The notes under the pieces: model-generated | Databases searched by the model: none | What the model was told of the DNA's origin: nothing | What the model saw: only the letters and a program-made list of their open reading frames with translations | Source of the DNA: Papilionanthe hookeriana x Papilionanthe teres | Lineage: Eukaryota > Streptophyta > Magnoliopsida > Asparagales > Orchidaceae | NCBI GenBank assembly: GCA_022702705.1 | Contig: CM040427.1 | Span: 76,561,283-76,625,282 of the forward strand | Length of the DNA: 64,000 nucleotides | Reading direction: 5' to 3' | Position numbers and translations under genes: made by a program | In this document: one piece after another, positions 14,252 through 25,179 of the stretch | How positions within the stretch are numbered: the stretch's first letter is position 1 | How the letters are laid out: the number at the start of each line of letters is the position of its first letter

Positions 14252-16839
14252 ACCCCTCTCGGCCATGAGAGGTGCTTTGAAACAAACCTTAAGGAAACTC
14301 GCCAAAATTGTTCCGGACTACTCCCCATACATAGAGAATTTGATCCCCACTGAAATCCCCCTGCCATTTCCTCTCTGTGAGCTCAATTTCAGAGTTGAAA
14401 TCCAAGCCCAAAACCAAGACACTTCTCCACAGTGAGCCAATCCCCAAATTGATTGGTCCTACACCTCCACCAGACCAAGAGAAGGTGTCCGCGGCCAAAG
14501 CCCTATCTCCGAGGCCACCCGGTTGCTCCGAGCCTCCAAGCTTTGTGATCGGCGATTCACCGGACCGGGAGACTTCATCCGGAGCTTGTTGGGATCCGAT
14601 CGAAGGTGAAACGACCCTCGGATCGAAGCCACACTTCTCGCGAGCAAAGGTATGGCCTCACTCTTCTTCCCGAGCTTCTGAACATTCTCCATTTTTATTG
14701 AGTAAATTTCATCCCACATAAACAGTATGGATGTGTTCGTCTTCTCAAGACGAATCCATAAAGCATAAGAACATGAAAATCCATTGAATATCGAGTGAGA
14801 TATTAGGGATTTAGTGTGGACGGCTCTCGGGTGACGATGCTCGGGGACGATGAACGGATGCCGTCCATTTAATACACGCGAGGATGGACGGCTCAGATGG
14901 CGTCGGACCAGGAGATGGTACGTGAACCGCGGGGCCCGGGCTGCTGACTCAAGCGGCGGCGTCGAATGAGAGCGCACCGCGTGGCCGTTCGGAGATGCCG
15001 AGGATGACGCGGTGCCGACTCGGATAAATAGAAAATTAGGGTATTTTTCTATTTATTTAATTCCCTAAACTTCAAAAATTCATAACTTTGTGTAGAAAAA
15101 TCATAAAAATAAAATAAAAATACCCTCTTGCTCAGTGAACAGAGGAGAATAATGTGGAAAAGAAATCATTTAATTTCATTAAGTATTTTATTTTTAATAA
15201 TTTATTTACTGTTTTCATTCTTTTAATTCTCCATGCATTTAGGAAATTCACCATGGCATGAGACCATAGGGCTTTTGAAGCATCTGAATTTGGGAACATT
15301 CCCTGAATTTTCCAAAGTCAGAAGCCAACCCATATGAGAAGTTATTGATTTTTCAAATTCATGTTACTGTTTTGAGTATTTTAATTCCAATAATTAGCAT
15401 GTTGTGAAATAAATTCTAGGAAAATTTAGTGATGTTCTTTATGACTGAGAGGACCTAGGAAAAATAGGTTTTGAGTTAGTTCATTTAAAATAACCCTAAT
15501 TGGCTTAAACACCCAAAATAGATCCCTAATTAATTAGAGCTAACCATACATCAAATTGACTTGAAATCAATTCTCCACTGACCTTTAAGATCAGAGGAAC
15601 CCACCATAAAAAATTTGAAGTCAATTGGACTTAGTTAGCCCTACTAATTGGGTTGATTAAGCCATTTAGTCATTTTGAACTTTAAAAATTTATAACTTTC
15701 AAAATACTTTTCAAAAATTCACCAAATTGGTTTTGGAGCCTCTCTGATATCAGGGGAATTTAAGAAAATTAAAATTTCAAATTTCTAAAAAAGTTGATTT
15801 TTAAAATTATTTTAATATTTTAATAATTAAAAAATAATAAAAATCATAAAAATAATAAAATTCACCAAAATGTCACATTTTGAATTTTAATCACTTAGGA
15901 ACAAACCCCATATTTTTCTTGGGTCTATTTAATGAGATATTAAATTTTAAAGCTCTAGGCTAATTTTAAAATTAAAAAAAATGTATTTTCTAGCATTTTC
16001 ACTAAAATAATTATAATAAATCAAAGAAAAATCAGAAAATTGTAAAAATTAATTTTATGACTTCCTTGATATCAGAGAGATTTTTGAAAAATATAAAATT
16101 TATTTTTCAACCTTTATTTTATTTTTAAATTAATTAATACTCCAAAATTTAAAATAATTATAATAAAAATATATAATTCAAAAAATCACCAAAATTGGTC
16201 CAAGTGGTTCTCTGGTCATTAGGAATGTCCCCTAATTTTCTTAAGGACAGAAACTTTCCCTTGGTCATGTTATTAAACTTTCCTTGGAAATTTCTATTTT
16301 CTACCAAAAATAATTATATAAATAAATTAAATACGGAAAAATCACATTTTCTCCTCTCATGTCTTTATTGACATATGAGTGAAGTCACATAAAAATTTCA
16401 AGTTCATTTGAGCTCAATTTAGTGAGTTATGAAATTATTAAGCTTAAAGGGCAAAATGGTAATTAAAATTTTAACCCTTAATTAAAACTTTAGGTTTAAT
16501 TATATTGACAAGTAAAATATTTGATCTTAATCTGATTTGGATGATTGAAATTTAAATAATTAAAGGGTAGAAACCCATTAAACAATTTAAAATAATTAAA
16601 CCTTAATTAAATAATTGATTAAATTTGGGAAGAATAATAAAATTGGAATTATTAAAATAGGGATATTGTTAGGAAGAGATTTATTCTTTAATTTAAAAAT
16701 CCCTAAATTAATCATCTCATTAATATTTAATTACTAATTAAAAATGATAACTCAAATTTAAATTTCAAATGTCAAAGGATTAAATTGAAAAGTTAAATTA
16801 TTAAACTCTTTTTTAAATTCTTCAATTAAAATTAAAATT

Positions 16840-17150
16840 AAAAATCAAATGAATTAAATTAAATTAAAATTAAATAAAATTAAATTAAATTAAATCAAAT
16901 TAAATTAAATTAAAGATTAATTAAATTAAATTAAATTAAAGATTAAATTAAATTAAATTAAATAAACAAATTAAATTAAATTAAATGAATAAAATTAAAT
17001 TAAGTTAAATTAAATTAAATTAAATTAAAATTAAATCAAATTAAATTAAATTAAAGGAAATTAAATCAAATCAAATTAAATTAATTGAATTAAATTGAAT
17101 TAAATGAAATTAAAATTAAATTAAATTAAATTTAAAATTAAATTGAATTA
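16840..17150. repeat. TTAAA-type low-complexity tract (inverted copy)
   Basis: AATTAAATTAAA repeats with occasional GATT or CAAA interruptions. It is the reverse-complement counterpart of the tract at 6895-7250. Confidence 0.85.
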
Positions 17151-19250
17151 AATAACATCACCTAAAACAGAAAGAAATTAAATATAAAGCAACTTGAACA
17201 CTATTCCAAATTTAAACCCATTAATTGAAATTAAACTAAATCACAAACCATTTGAACACCAATTTGCCCTCGAAAGCTTTAGTTGTTATAACTCCTAAAC
17301 AGAATATTAAATGAAATGTTACTTCACTTACAGGACATTCAAACATCCTAGTTCACTGAGTAAGATAACAACAAAACTTAACTAAACCTCGGACGATTAA
17401 TTCATTTGTGTAATTGAATTCATTTGGACTTAAAATAATCCTAGAAATATTGAAAAGATGTTTAAGATTCTTCTTAAGCACTTCCTCAATATGATAGGAT
17501 ATTTATAAGAACAATTGAACTTAATTGTTCTTTGATGAAGAAAATCGTCCTCAAACCAAAACATAAAACCTAGACGTCATAGGAAATGACTAACTATAGG
17601 ATTAGGAATTTGGTAGAAAACCATAATCCTTTCCTTAGCTCTACCTAGGAACTTGCTTAAATATCTTAATTGTGTTTTAAGTGCAGCTTGGGATGACGGG
17701 AAGACCCTCCAGGTACGCTTTTATTGCAATTTACATTATTGCAATTTCTTTAATTGCATCACACTTACTTTTTCTTGCATGATAAACAACTGTTGCATGA
17801 AAACCCACACCTTTAGGATAGTCCCTAAAACTGAAACCAAAACTAAGTTAAAAGTCATTACAAGATAAAATTCACCGCCACAATATTTCAAAATATAAAA
17901 CAACTCAAAATTTAATCACAAACGGAACACAAAACTACAATTACAACTAAATTAAAACGTCCTGTTGGATGATCGGGAATACCTCGGATGATGTAACCTA
18001 TGTGTTGCTAACGGGATTTCCCACGGTATAAATGAAAGTGTGGAACTCATTTAGATGAGTTTAGCAAATTCATCTGGACTAAGTGAATCCGATAAAAATA
18101 ATGATGCCGGAAGGATGGAACCGTGGGATCTTAACCGGTGTCGTTATAATCAACTTTAAGATTTGTTTTAATTAAAATATTGAAAACACTTGGAAATTAG
18201 GATTTTCTCTAAACCAAAACACTTTTCTCATCCCCTGATTTATGATTTCTAAAACTAAACCTCTGCAACAACAAGGAGCTCGGAGCATGGTGGGCAGCAC
18301 GACCATCGTCATCAGCAAAACTTGAATCTACATCAGCAAAACTTTCTTAGAATTAAACAACAAAGCCATAGGACTTCGAGGTAGTTTGCCTCGTGCAACA
18401 TAAATCCTCAACCTTTTGTTAGGCATTTGCATTGCAAATTAAGCCCTAACCGGTCTTAGGATCCCGAGGTAGTCGTCTGATACGACATAAACCCTCACAT
18501 CTTCGAGGCCATTTGTATGATCAAGTCATACGGATATAAGTCCTAATTAACTAAAACTGGCAAGATCAAAACATTAAATAAACATTAGGACCTTCCGAAA
18601 TTCAAGCCAAACAATAGGATAGTCGGGAAATTGCCGAAGTTCGCTTCGAATCTGTGATTTCTCCTACCTTTCTTCCTTTGAATTCTCAAAACAAAACATG
18701 TTCCAAACTTGATCCATTCCCTATTAAAATTCCAAAATCCAATCCTTTGAAAACTTAAACTTTGAAATTCTTGAGAGCAGAATTATTGATTATTATCGAG
18801 AGTTTTCTTAGGTGATTCCTGTCACTTAAGATGTAATTAACAATAGGGGCTTGCCCTTATAGGGAATTTTAAAGAACCCAGGTAATATAAATCTTGTTTA
18901 ATACTTTCATATTAAGCAGGGGAATTTGTCGGCTTATAAAATTGGTTCGCGGACCAAACGGATGTCACAAATCTTTTAGTTTGTTTAATCGAGCCCCACC
19001 GTCGAGCGATGTGTCTATCCTTAGGGATAGATACACGGTTTGTGGTGCGGTGCTCATTTATATAAACTATTTGGGATGTGAGATCGGTTTGATTTCATAT
19101 CTTAAAATCTTCAAATTTAAAATTATTTTCAAAAAAATCAAATACTACTTTTCAAATTACTTATTTAAATTAAATTAAAAATTCGCTGACAATTTCTGTA
19201 GGCGACCTCTTTTCAAAAATACAACACTCAACCTAAAAAATATGCCGACA

Positions 19251-19430
19251 AGCTCAGATTTTAGTTTGAGTTTAAATTTAGATTGAAGTTTTGTTAAGAT
19301 TAATTTGAAGGGATTTGAACTTGAAATGAAAATTGGAATTTTGTGGTTTTAGATGTAACATCTTCAACCTCAAAAGAAAATTGAATTGATTGGATTGAAT
19401 CATTACAATGAGGAGAGATCTCAGAGCAAT
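19251..19430 (-). other. 3' UTR remnant of element B
   Basis: Non-coding, between the terminus of inverted LTR F (19250) and the first clear tandem repeat. It contains degenerate repeat-like pieces (GATGTAACATCTTCAACCTC). The remainder of the 3' UTR and the polypurine tract expected before the 3' LTR are absent. Confidence 0.7.
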
Positions 19431-21235
19431 GCGATATTGGATGTAAAATCCTTAACCTTAAGAGTTTGATTTTGATGTATTTCATTGCGATAGGGAAAGA
19501 ATCCTAAAGCAATGCAGTCTCGGATGTAAACTCCTCAACCCCAAAAGTCTGATTTTGATGTAATTCATTGTGATAGGGAAAGAATCCTAAAACAATGCAG
19601 TCTCGGATGTAAAATCCTCAACCCCAAGAATTTGATTTTGATGTATTTCATTGCGATAGGGACAAAATCCTAAAGCAATGCAGTCTCAGATGTAAAATCC
19701 TCAACCCCAAAAGTTTGAATTTTGATGTATTTCATTGCAATAGGGAAGGAATCCTAAAGCAATGCAGTCTCAGATGTAAAATCCTCAACCCCAAGAATTT
19801 GATTTTTGATATATTTCATTGCAATAGGGAAAGAATCCTAAAACAATGCAGTCTCGGATGTAAAATCCTCAACCCCAAAAATTTGATTTTTATGTATTTC
19901 ATTGCAATAGGGAAAGAATCCTAAAGCAATGCAGTCTCGGATGTAAAATCCTCTACCCCAAGAATTTGATTTTGATGTATTTCATTGCAATAGGGAAAGA
20001 ATCCTAAAGCAATGCAGTCTCGGATGTAAAATCCTCAACCCCAAGAATTTGATTTTGATGTATTTCATTGCGATAGGGAAAGAATCCTAAAGCGATGCGA
20101 TCTCGGATGTAAAATCCTCAACCCCAAAAGTCCGATTTTGATGTATTTCATTGCGATAGGGAAAGAATCCTAAAGTAATGCAGTCTCGGATGTAAAATCC
20201 TCAACCCCAAGAATTTGATTTTTGATGTATTTCATTGCAATAGGGAAAGAATCCTAAAGTAATGCAGTCTCGGATGTAAAATCCTTAACCCCAAAAATTT
20301 GATTTTTTGATGTATTTCATTGCAATAGGGAAAGAATCCTAAAGTAATGCAGTCTCGGATGTAAAATCCTCAACCCGAAGAATTTGATTTTTGATGTATT
20401 TCATTGCGTTAGGGAAAGAATCCTAAAGCAATGCAGTCTCGGATGTAAAATCCTCGACCCCAAGAATTTGATTTTGATGTATTTCATTGCGATAGGGAAA
20501 GAATCCTAAAGCAATGCAGTCTCGGTTGTAAAATCCTCGACCCCAAGAATTTGATTTTGATGTATTTCATTGCGATAGGGAAAGAATCCTAAAGCAATGT
20601 AGTCTCGGATGTAAAATCCTCAACCCCAACAGTCTGATTTTTGATGTATTTCATTGCGATAGGGAAAGAATCTTAAAGCAATGCAGTCTCGGATGTAAAA
20701 TCCTCAACCCCAACAATTTGATTTTTGATGTATTTCATTGCAATAGGGAAAGAATCCTAAAGCAATGCAGTCTCGAATGTAAAATCCTCAACCCCAAAAA
20801 TTTAATTTTTTGATTTATTTCATTGCAATAGGGAAAGAATCCTAAAGCAATGCAGTCTCGGATGTAAAATCCTCAACCCCAAGAATTTGATTTTTGATGT
20901 ATTTCATTGCGATAGGGAAAGAATCCTAAAGAAATGCAGTCTCGGATGTAAAATCCTCAACCCCAAAAAATTTGATTTTTGATGTATTTCATTGCAATAG
21001 GGAAAGAATCCTAAAGCAATGCAGTCTCGGATGTAAAATCCTCAACCCCAAGAATTTGATTTTTGATGTATTTCATTGCGATATGGAAAGAATCCTAAAG
21101 CAATGCGATGCAGGATGTAAAATCCTCAACCCCGAAAATTTGATTTTGATGTATTTCATTGCAATAGGGAAAGAATCCTAAAGCAATGCAGTCTCGGATG
21201 TAAAATCCTCAACCCCAAGAATTTGATTTTGAATG
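19430..21235 (-). repeat. 3' UTR tandem array, about 21 copies of an ~84-bp unit
   Basis: The core ATAGGGAAAGAATCCTAAAG recurs about every 83-85 bp from 19487 to 21180 (21 occurrences counted by eye), followed in each unit by CAGTCTCGGATGTAAA and CCTCAACCCCAA. Units differ by a few substitutions. Each unit contains the inverted repeat CATTGC...GCAATG with an inner TAGG...CCTA, a possible short hairpin. Peptides repeated in ORFs here (such as MYFIAIGKES) are a by-product of the repeat. Hypervariable 3' UTR arrays are a known trait of Tat/Ogre elements. Confidence 0.95.
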
Positions 21236-22094
21236 GTAATTGATTTTGCAAATATTTGTAGTGTTGATTTGAAAAGTGTGGAATTTTGGTGTTTCAGGAA
21301 TTTCATGAGGGTTGTGAAAGATTTTTTTGTGTGGAAAGAAACAGGTTAGGAAGTAACATGTGGATGTTACATATTCCATTCAAAAGAGTTGATCGAAAGT
21401 TGCTGGTTTGGATTGGATACAATTCCTCGCCATTAGATTCGAATTGAAAACCTCATGGCTCCGTGTCAATGGAATCAACCGCTTCCATCCCAGACAAGGG
21501 AGAGAGTAGAACGGATTGGATTTCAGATTTGGAAGATTGAGTTTGAATTTGATTGTGATTTGATTTGAGATCTGGAAGGTTGAATTTGAAATTTGATTTA
21601 AGATTTGTATTCGTTTTGTTTGTCCTTTAACGATTCAAATTTATTTTATCATTCATTTAATGTTCATGTGAATTTGGTGTTTCTCATTTTCTTTAGATTT
21701 TTTTTAAGGAAGGTTTTCTTTTATTCTTTTTGTTTCTTTTCTGTTCTTCGTTCGAAGTTCATTTAACTTTAATGGCGTTTTCCAATCAACTTGCACAAAA
21801 GAGGTGAAGGCCAAAATTGTGACATGGTCACTTTCATTCCAATCATGTCGAAGATACATTATACAACTCGATCTGGAATACATCTCATACAATCCATGTA
21901 GACTCAAAATGGACTATGTATGATCTTTGTCGATCCATCCAAAAAGGCATCTGTCAAAAATCTATGTCTGAATAGTGAGGTACATGGTCAATAACATCAC
22001 CTTCCAAGCCATCCTTGGCAAGGATGCCATATGGATGTACGTTGGAGGTGTGATATTTTCCATGTAACTCACAGCTCGTAAGGCCGGAGGTTCT
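21236..22094 (-). other. 3' UTR of element B between AlkB ORF and tandem array
   Basis: Non-coding. The part nearest the ORF (about 21900-22094) aligns with 41660-41810 of element D: both carry the end of the ORF (TACGAGCTGTGAG), AAGGATGGCTTGGAAGG and CACTATTCAGACAT. This shows that the AlkB ORF and the UTR after it belong together as one element part. I see no further feature in the rest. Confidence 0.75.
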
Positions 22095-22760
22095 CTAGCT
22101 ACGGGTGCGTCGTAAGTGGTAAGGTGCTTTCCTATCATCCATCCTTCTGAAAGTAACTGAGATCCGCTTCATTGGTACTCCTGGTATGCAATGTTTAGCG
22201 ACATCTGCTCTATTACCCTTTTGTATCATGACGGAACCTACCGGTAATGGTATCTTTACTGGCCCTCGGAACTCACCTGGGCCTGCTATCCGGAGGTCAG
22301 ATCCAAACATGATATTACATTCGTTCAGAAAAGAAACTGTGCAGAAAGGTCTGACAAAGTCATGGTGATCTATGTGCGGGGGTATGCAGTCACCTTGCTT
22401 GTAAATGTTAATGATGCAACTGTTGGGTATGCAATCTGCTGGCAGTACCCTCCATGTTATCATTCTCTTTACCATCCTTTTGATGACCAATGGCATTGGG
22501 TCTACCTTGCCATGACGGAGGATCCTCGGTGGGTTTCCTTCCTGTCTTCTCGCGAAGTTGTAGCGACATCCACATTGTATTGTAATTCTCCCTTTCCCTG
22601 GCATCCATCTCCGGGGTTCCGAGTAGGTGTTTTCTCTTAGGCGGCCTGCTCGACCCATTATTTTCAAATCCCGGATGCAGTCCACGATTTGTTGTTGTTC
22701 GTATTCTGAGAACACATTTGTATGTAGCTCGAGGCCTTCTAGTATTTGATCCTCCTGCCT
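22095..22760 (-). pseudogene. AlkB-like 2OG-Fe(II) dioxygenase domain (ALKBH9/10 type) of element B
   Basis: The minus-strand ORF (206 aa from 22715, extendable in frame to about 22760, where ILEGLELHTNVF resembles the start of plant ALKBH catalytic domains) holds a complete AlkB fold. It has GKGR and PNSCIINIY before the core, the iron-binding HID (H114, D116), PFCTVSF, PLPVGSV, the distal histidine in AKHC (H175) and the 2OG-binding arginines in RISVTFR (R184, R190). This spacing is that of plant ALKBH9/ALKBH10, known RNA m6A demethylases. It lies downstream of integrase on the same strand, so it is part of the element. A one-base frameshift near 22750 separates it from its N-terminal half (22739-23543). 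At the C-terminus a premature TAG follows RRTRS, whereas element D continues to YEL. The substrate is inferred from the family. It was probably captured from a host mRNA. Confidence 0.9.
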
Positions 22761-23543
22761 CTAATTCTCTCGAAGTATTCAAAAGTTTGCTTCTCGACAT
22801 TCTGCATTCTTTCTAGCTCGTATTCTGGAATAATCTGCAAATGGCGAGGCCTGGTGACGTACTGTGGGATATATGGCTCAATCCCTTCGCGTTCTCCTGC
22901 ATACCTCGGCTCCTCGGAGATGGTCTCCTTCGGGACATCCTCCGGGGTTGCTTCTGCAACAAGGTTATGCATTACTGGTGGCTTTATCTGGTGGTGTGGT
23001 AGCCTTCCTTCTTCTGATCTTCTTAAGATTTCCCTGGTCTCTTCTGTTATCCTAGGAGCTGGCCTCCTTTCTTCAGGTTCCTGGCGAACCGGTATCCTTG
23101 AAGTATATGCACTGGTAGTAGTGATCGCCTCGTCGCGCCGGTCCGTCGCTAGTTTAGTTAACATCTTGCGGATACGACGATTTTTATTTCTTCGCTGAGT
23201 TGCTGTGAGAGTAGCTCTTCGTACTTCCTGAATCTCTGCGGGCGCGGAGCTGATAAGCCTGCCCTCTGCTGTAGCGACTACAGACTTGATTCTCTTGTCC
23301 TCTTCAGTGTTTGTTTTCCTTTTCTTGCTGCCAGGTTGGTGGCTTGGGCCACCCACTTTCATTATTGTATGATCAGGCGGTTCCTCTCGGTCAGCCGAGA
23401 CCCGGTCACTTTCCTCGTATTGCGAGCTCTGCTGGTGCGAAGTCTGAGTCAATCTCTATTATCGCTCCATCTTTCACCCTCTTTTCGTCGAGTGCAAGGC
23501 TTACGCCATTTCTAAAGTTCAGAACCAACCGCCCGTTCGACAT
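22739..23543 (-). pseudogene. N-terminal half of the post-integrase (AlkB) ORF, ORF1-like
   Basis: The ORF most likely begins at the ATG at 23543-23541 (MSNGRLVLNFRNG...), four bases after a consensus splice acceptor. It runs in frame to a TGA near 23410; an overlapping frame (23452-22739, 237 aa) then carries on, so one frameshift lies at about 23450. The protein is charged and low in hydrophobic residues, with basic stretches SKKRK and RRNKNRRIRK that could be nuclear signals. It has no catalytic domain that I recognise. Its start and a central block (VVAT...SAP, then LTATQRRNKNRRIRK) resemble ORF1 of the same element (VVAT...SAP, then LTRTQRKNRSRRIAR), suggesting an ORF1 duplication fused to the AlkB domain. 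It continues into the AlkB domain after a second frameshift. Confidence 0.75.
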
Positions 23544-23575
23544 TTCCCTGCGAAGAGACAAGGAAAAGGATCAGG
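23544..23575 (-). promoter_or_regulatory. Predicted 3' splice acceptor in front of the AlkB ORF
   Basis: The minus strand reads CCTTTTCCTTGTCTCTTCGCAG, then GGAAATG. A long pyrimidine tract ends in CAG (23550-23548), with an ATG four bases downstream. This is a near-consensus plant acceptor placed to make the AlkB ORF the first ORF of a spliced RNA. It is a prediction only. Confidence 0.65.
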
Positions 23576-23854
23576 GGCTGTACTAAGAACAAGAATATTA
23601 AGAAAATGTTTATTGAATACAAAGTTTTCTTTTGTATATATTTTTATTATTCCTTTTATATTTTTAAATTCAACAGGGATGAAGTGGGAAAAGATCGAAA
23701 AAAGATTTTTATTTGGAAGAGAGAACAAGGAAAACTTTATTATCATAATTTTATTTATTTTAGCACATTTTTTATTATTTTTGGGTTCGGACCCAGTCAT
23801 AGGTAATTACTTCGCCCGTGCTTCTAGGGATGAAGAATTCATTCCTTTGAAACA
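23576..23854 (-). other. AT-rich spacer between integrase and AlkB ORF (possible intron end)
   Basis: About 280 bp of AT-rich sequence without a supported ORF, between the end of integrase (the KKYYAT codons at about 23858) and the acceptor at 23548. Its high T+A content and the pyrimidine tract at its end are what a plant intron 3' end looks like. The ORFs read through it on either strand have no recognisable similarity. Confidence 0.6.
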
Positions 23855-25020
23855 TCAGGTAGCGTAATACTTCTTCAAGTATCGTCCGTTGATCGGAAGC
23901 ATATGTCTTTCTGCTTGACAATTCACAAGCTGGTAGGAGCCTCCTGAGTAGACTGCCTCAACCACAAACAGTCCTTCCCAAGTGGGTTCAAATTTTCCTC
24001 CTATCTTGCGATGTGCAAGAATAGGTCTCTTGAGAACGAGAACTAAGTCACCAACTTTGAAGGTTCTTGGGCGGACCAATCTGTCATGGGCTTGAACCAT
24101 CTTAGCTTGGTATAATTCTAAATTCTGCTGCGCTGCAAGTCTTTTCCCTTCCAGGCTTTCTAATTCCTCTAGTCGTAATTTGGCATTCTCTTCTGTCGTG
24201 ATTTTTTTTGCAACTACAATTCTGAGTGAAGGAAGCTGGACCTCTAAGGGTAGCACTGCCTCGAACCCATACACCAGAGCGTAAGGTGTAGCTTGAGTAG
24301 GAGTTCTAAAGGTTGTTCGGTAGTCCCATAAGGCTTCTAATAACTTCTCGTGCCAATTTCTCTTATTATCGTCCAAAGTTTTCTTTAAAATTTGAACGAG
24401 AGTTTTATTAAAAGCCTCAGCCAGGCCGTTTGCTCTTGGATAGTAAATTGTTGAATACCGCCAATCGATTCCGTGTCTCCTAACAAAATTGTTGATTTGC
24501 ATGCTTCGAATGTCGACCCATTATCCGAGATGATCCTGTGCGGCACTCCGAAACGGTAAACAACTTGGTTCTTGAAAAGCCGTAGCACGTGGTGTGCTTT
24601 CACTTCTCCGAGTGGAACTCGCCTCTGCCCACTTGGAAAAGTAATCTGTAGCCGCAAGAATGAAGCGATGTCCTTTTGAAGATGGTGGTTCTATTGGACC
24701 CACTATATCCGTGCCCCAACATTCAAATGGCCACAACGCAATTGTCGGATGTAGCACATTTGGAGGTTGGTGTAGAACCACTCCGTGCACTTGGCATTGG
24801 TGACAGCTCTTGGCGATTTTCATGCGATCGGTCATCATCGAGGGCCGGTAGTACCCTAGTCTTTTAATTTTCATTTTCATCTTCGGACCCGATCGGTGAG
24901 CGCCACGAGTCCCGAATGCACCTCTTTAATAATTTCACGGGCCTCGGACCCGCTTAGGCATCTTAGCCACATCCGATCGAAAGACCTTCGTATAACGTGT
25001 TGTTTATTAATGCGTAGGAC
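23855..25020 (-). pseudogene. Integrase (Ty3/gypsy, Tat lineage), frameshifted
   Basis: DDE integrase that would insert element cDNA. Three overlapping minus-strand ORFs make it up: 24880-24521 (CHQC of the HHCC zinc domain, then WGTDIVGP with the first catalytic D and ATDYFSKWAEA), 24657-24385 (VPHRIISDNGSTF, second catalytic D) and 24502-23855 (YYPRANGLAEAFNKTL, catalytic E, then the core end and C-terminal domain closing with GRYLKKYYAT). The histidine part of the zinc domain (EVHSG) is recognisable at about 24930 but with stops. At least two frameshifts break the gene. No chromodomain follows, in keeping with Tat. It lies between the archaeal-type RNase H and the AlkB ORF. Confidence 0.92.
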
Positions 25021-25179
25021 GAGTTCTTTTCTTGATCCGATGGGCTAACGACCTATCGTCTAGTAGTTTTCCCGTTTACAGGTAGTCTATCAATGGCTGT
25101 CGCCAATCTTCTGTGTTTTATGTCACTGATGCAATTGATTCTTTTTCTTTTTCGATTTTTGTATTGTGTCTATGTCGAG

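Larger units (their letters stand above)
12149..19250 (+). repeat. Inverted, 5'-truncated LTR (F) inside element B
   Basis: Read on the plus strand this matches LTR D (44002-51115) starting about 280 bp inside the LTR (CTTACACACAC here, CTTGCACACAC at 44274). It ends with the family terminus TATGCCGACA at 19241-19250. It is the reverse complement of 4829-12040. Its terminus (TGTCGGCATA on the minus strand) is of the A/D type and not the TGTACAGCTTA type of B, so it comes from another family member. The simplest history is insertion of a plus-strand element or solo LTR into B's 3' UTR, followed by a deletion that removed the 3' UTR end, the PPT, the tip of B's LTR and the first ~280 bp of F. 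Confidence 0.85.

Noticed and set aside
14289..14977. ORFs of 110-172 aa on both strands around the GC-rich part of LTR F
   Set aside because: GC-rich LTR sequence gives long open frames by chance; homologous LTRs do not keep the frames.
12149..19250. Inverted LTR as a terminal inverted repeat of a DNA transposon (or foldback element)
   Set aside because: The arms are clearly LTRs of the surrounding family, with TG...CA termini, the TATA motif and the donor site; no transposase and no outer target duplication of its own.
19715..21181. Repeated short ORFs (69 aa) in the 84-bp array
   Set aside because: They arise where a few units happen to keep frame; the peptide follows the DNA repeat and breaks elsewhere in the array.
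19430..21235. Possible CRISPR array
   Set aside because: The units are head-to-tail 84-bp tandem repeats without unique spacers, in a eukaryotic retrotransposon.
22095..22760. AlkB domain as part of an integrated plant RNA virus
   Set aside because: No replicase, helicase or coat gene is near; the domain is of the plant ALKBH9/10 type and lies in order inside an LTR element, twice.
22408..22800. A 130-aa minus-strand ORF overlapping the start of the AlkB domain
   Set aside because: Wrong frame: it is the third frame of the AlkB DNA, with no similarity to known folds.
22746..23198. Open reading frames on the plus strand opposite the AlkB ORF (150 aa and others)
   Set aside because: They are antisense shadows of the minus-strand ORF and show no motif of their own; the minus-strand frames hold the recognised domain.
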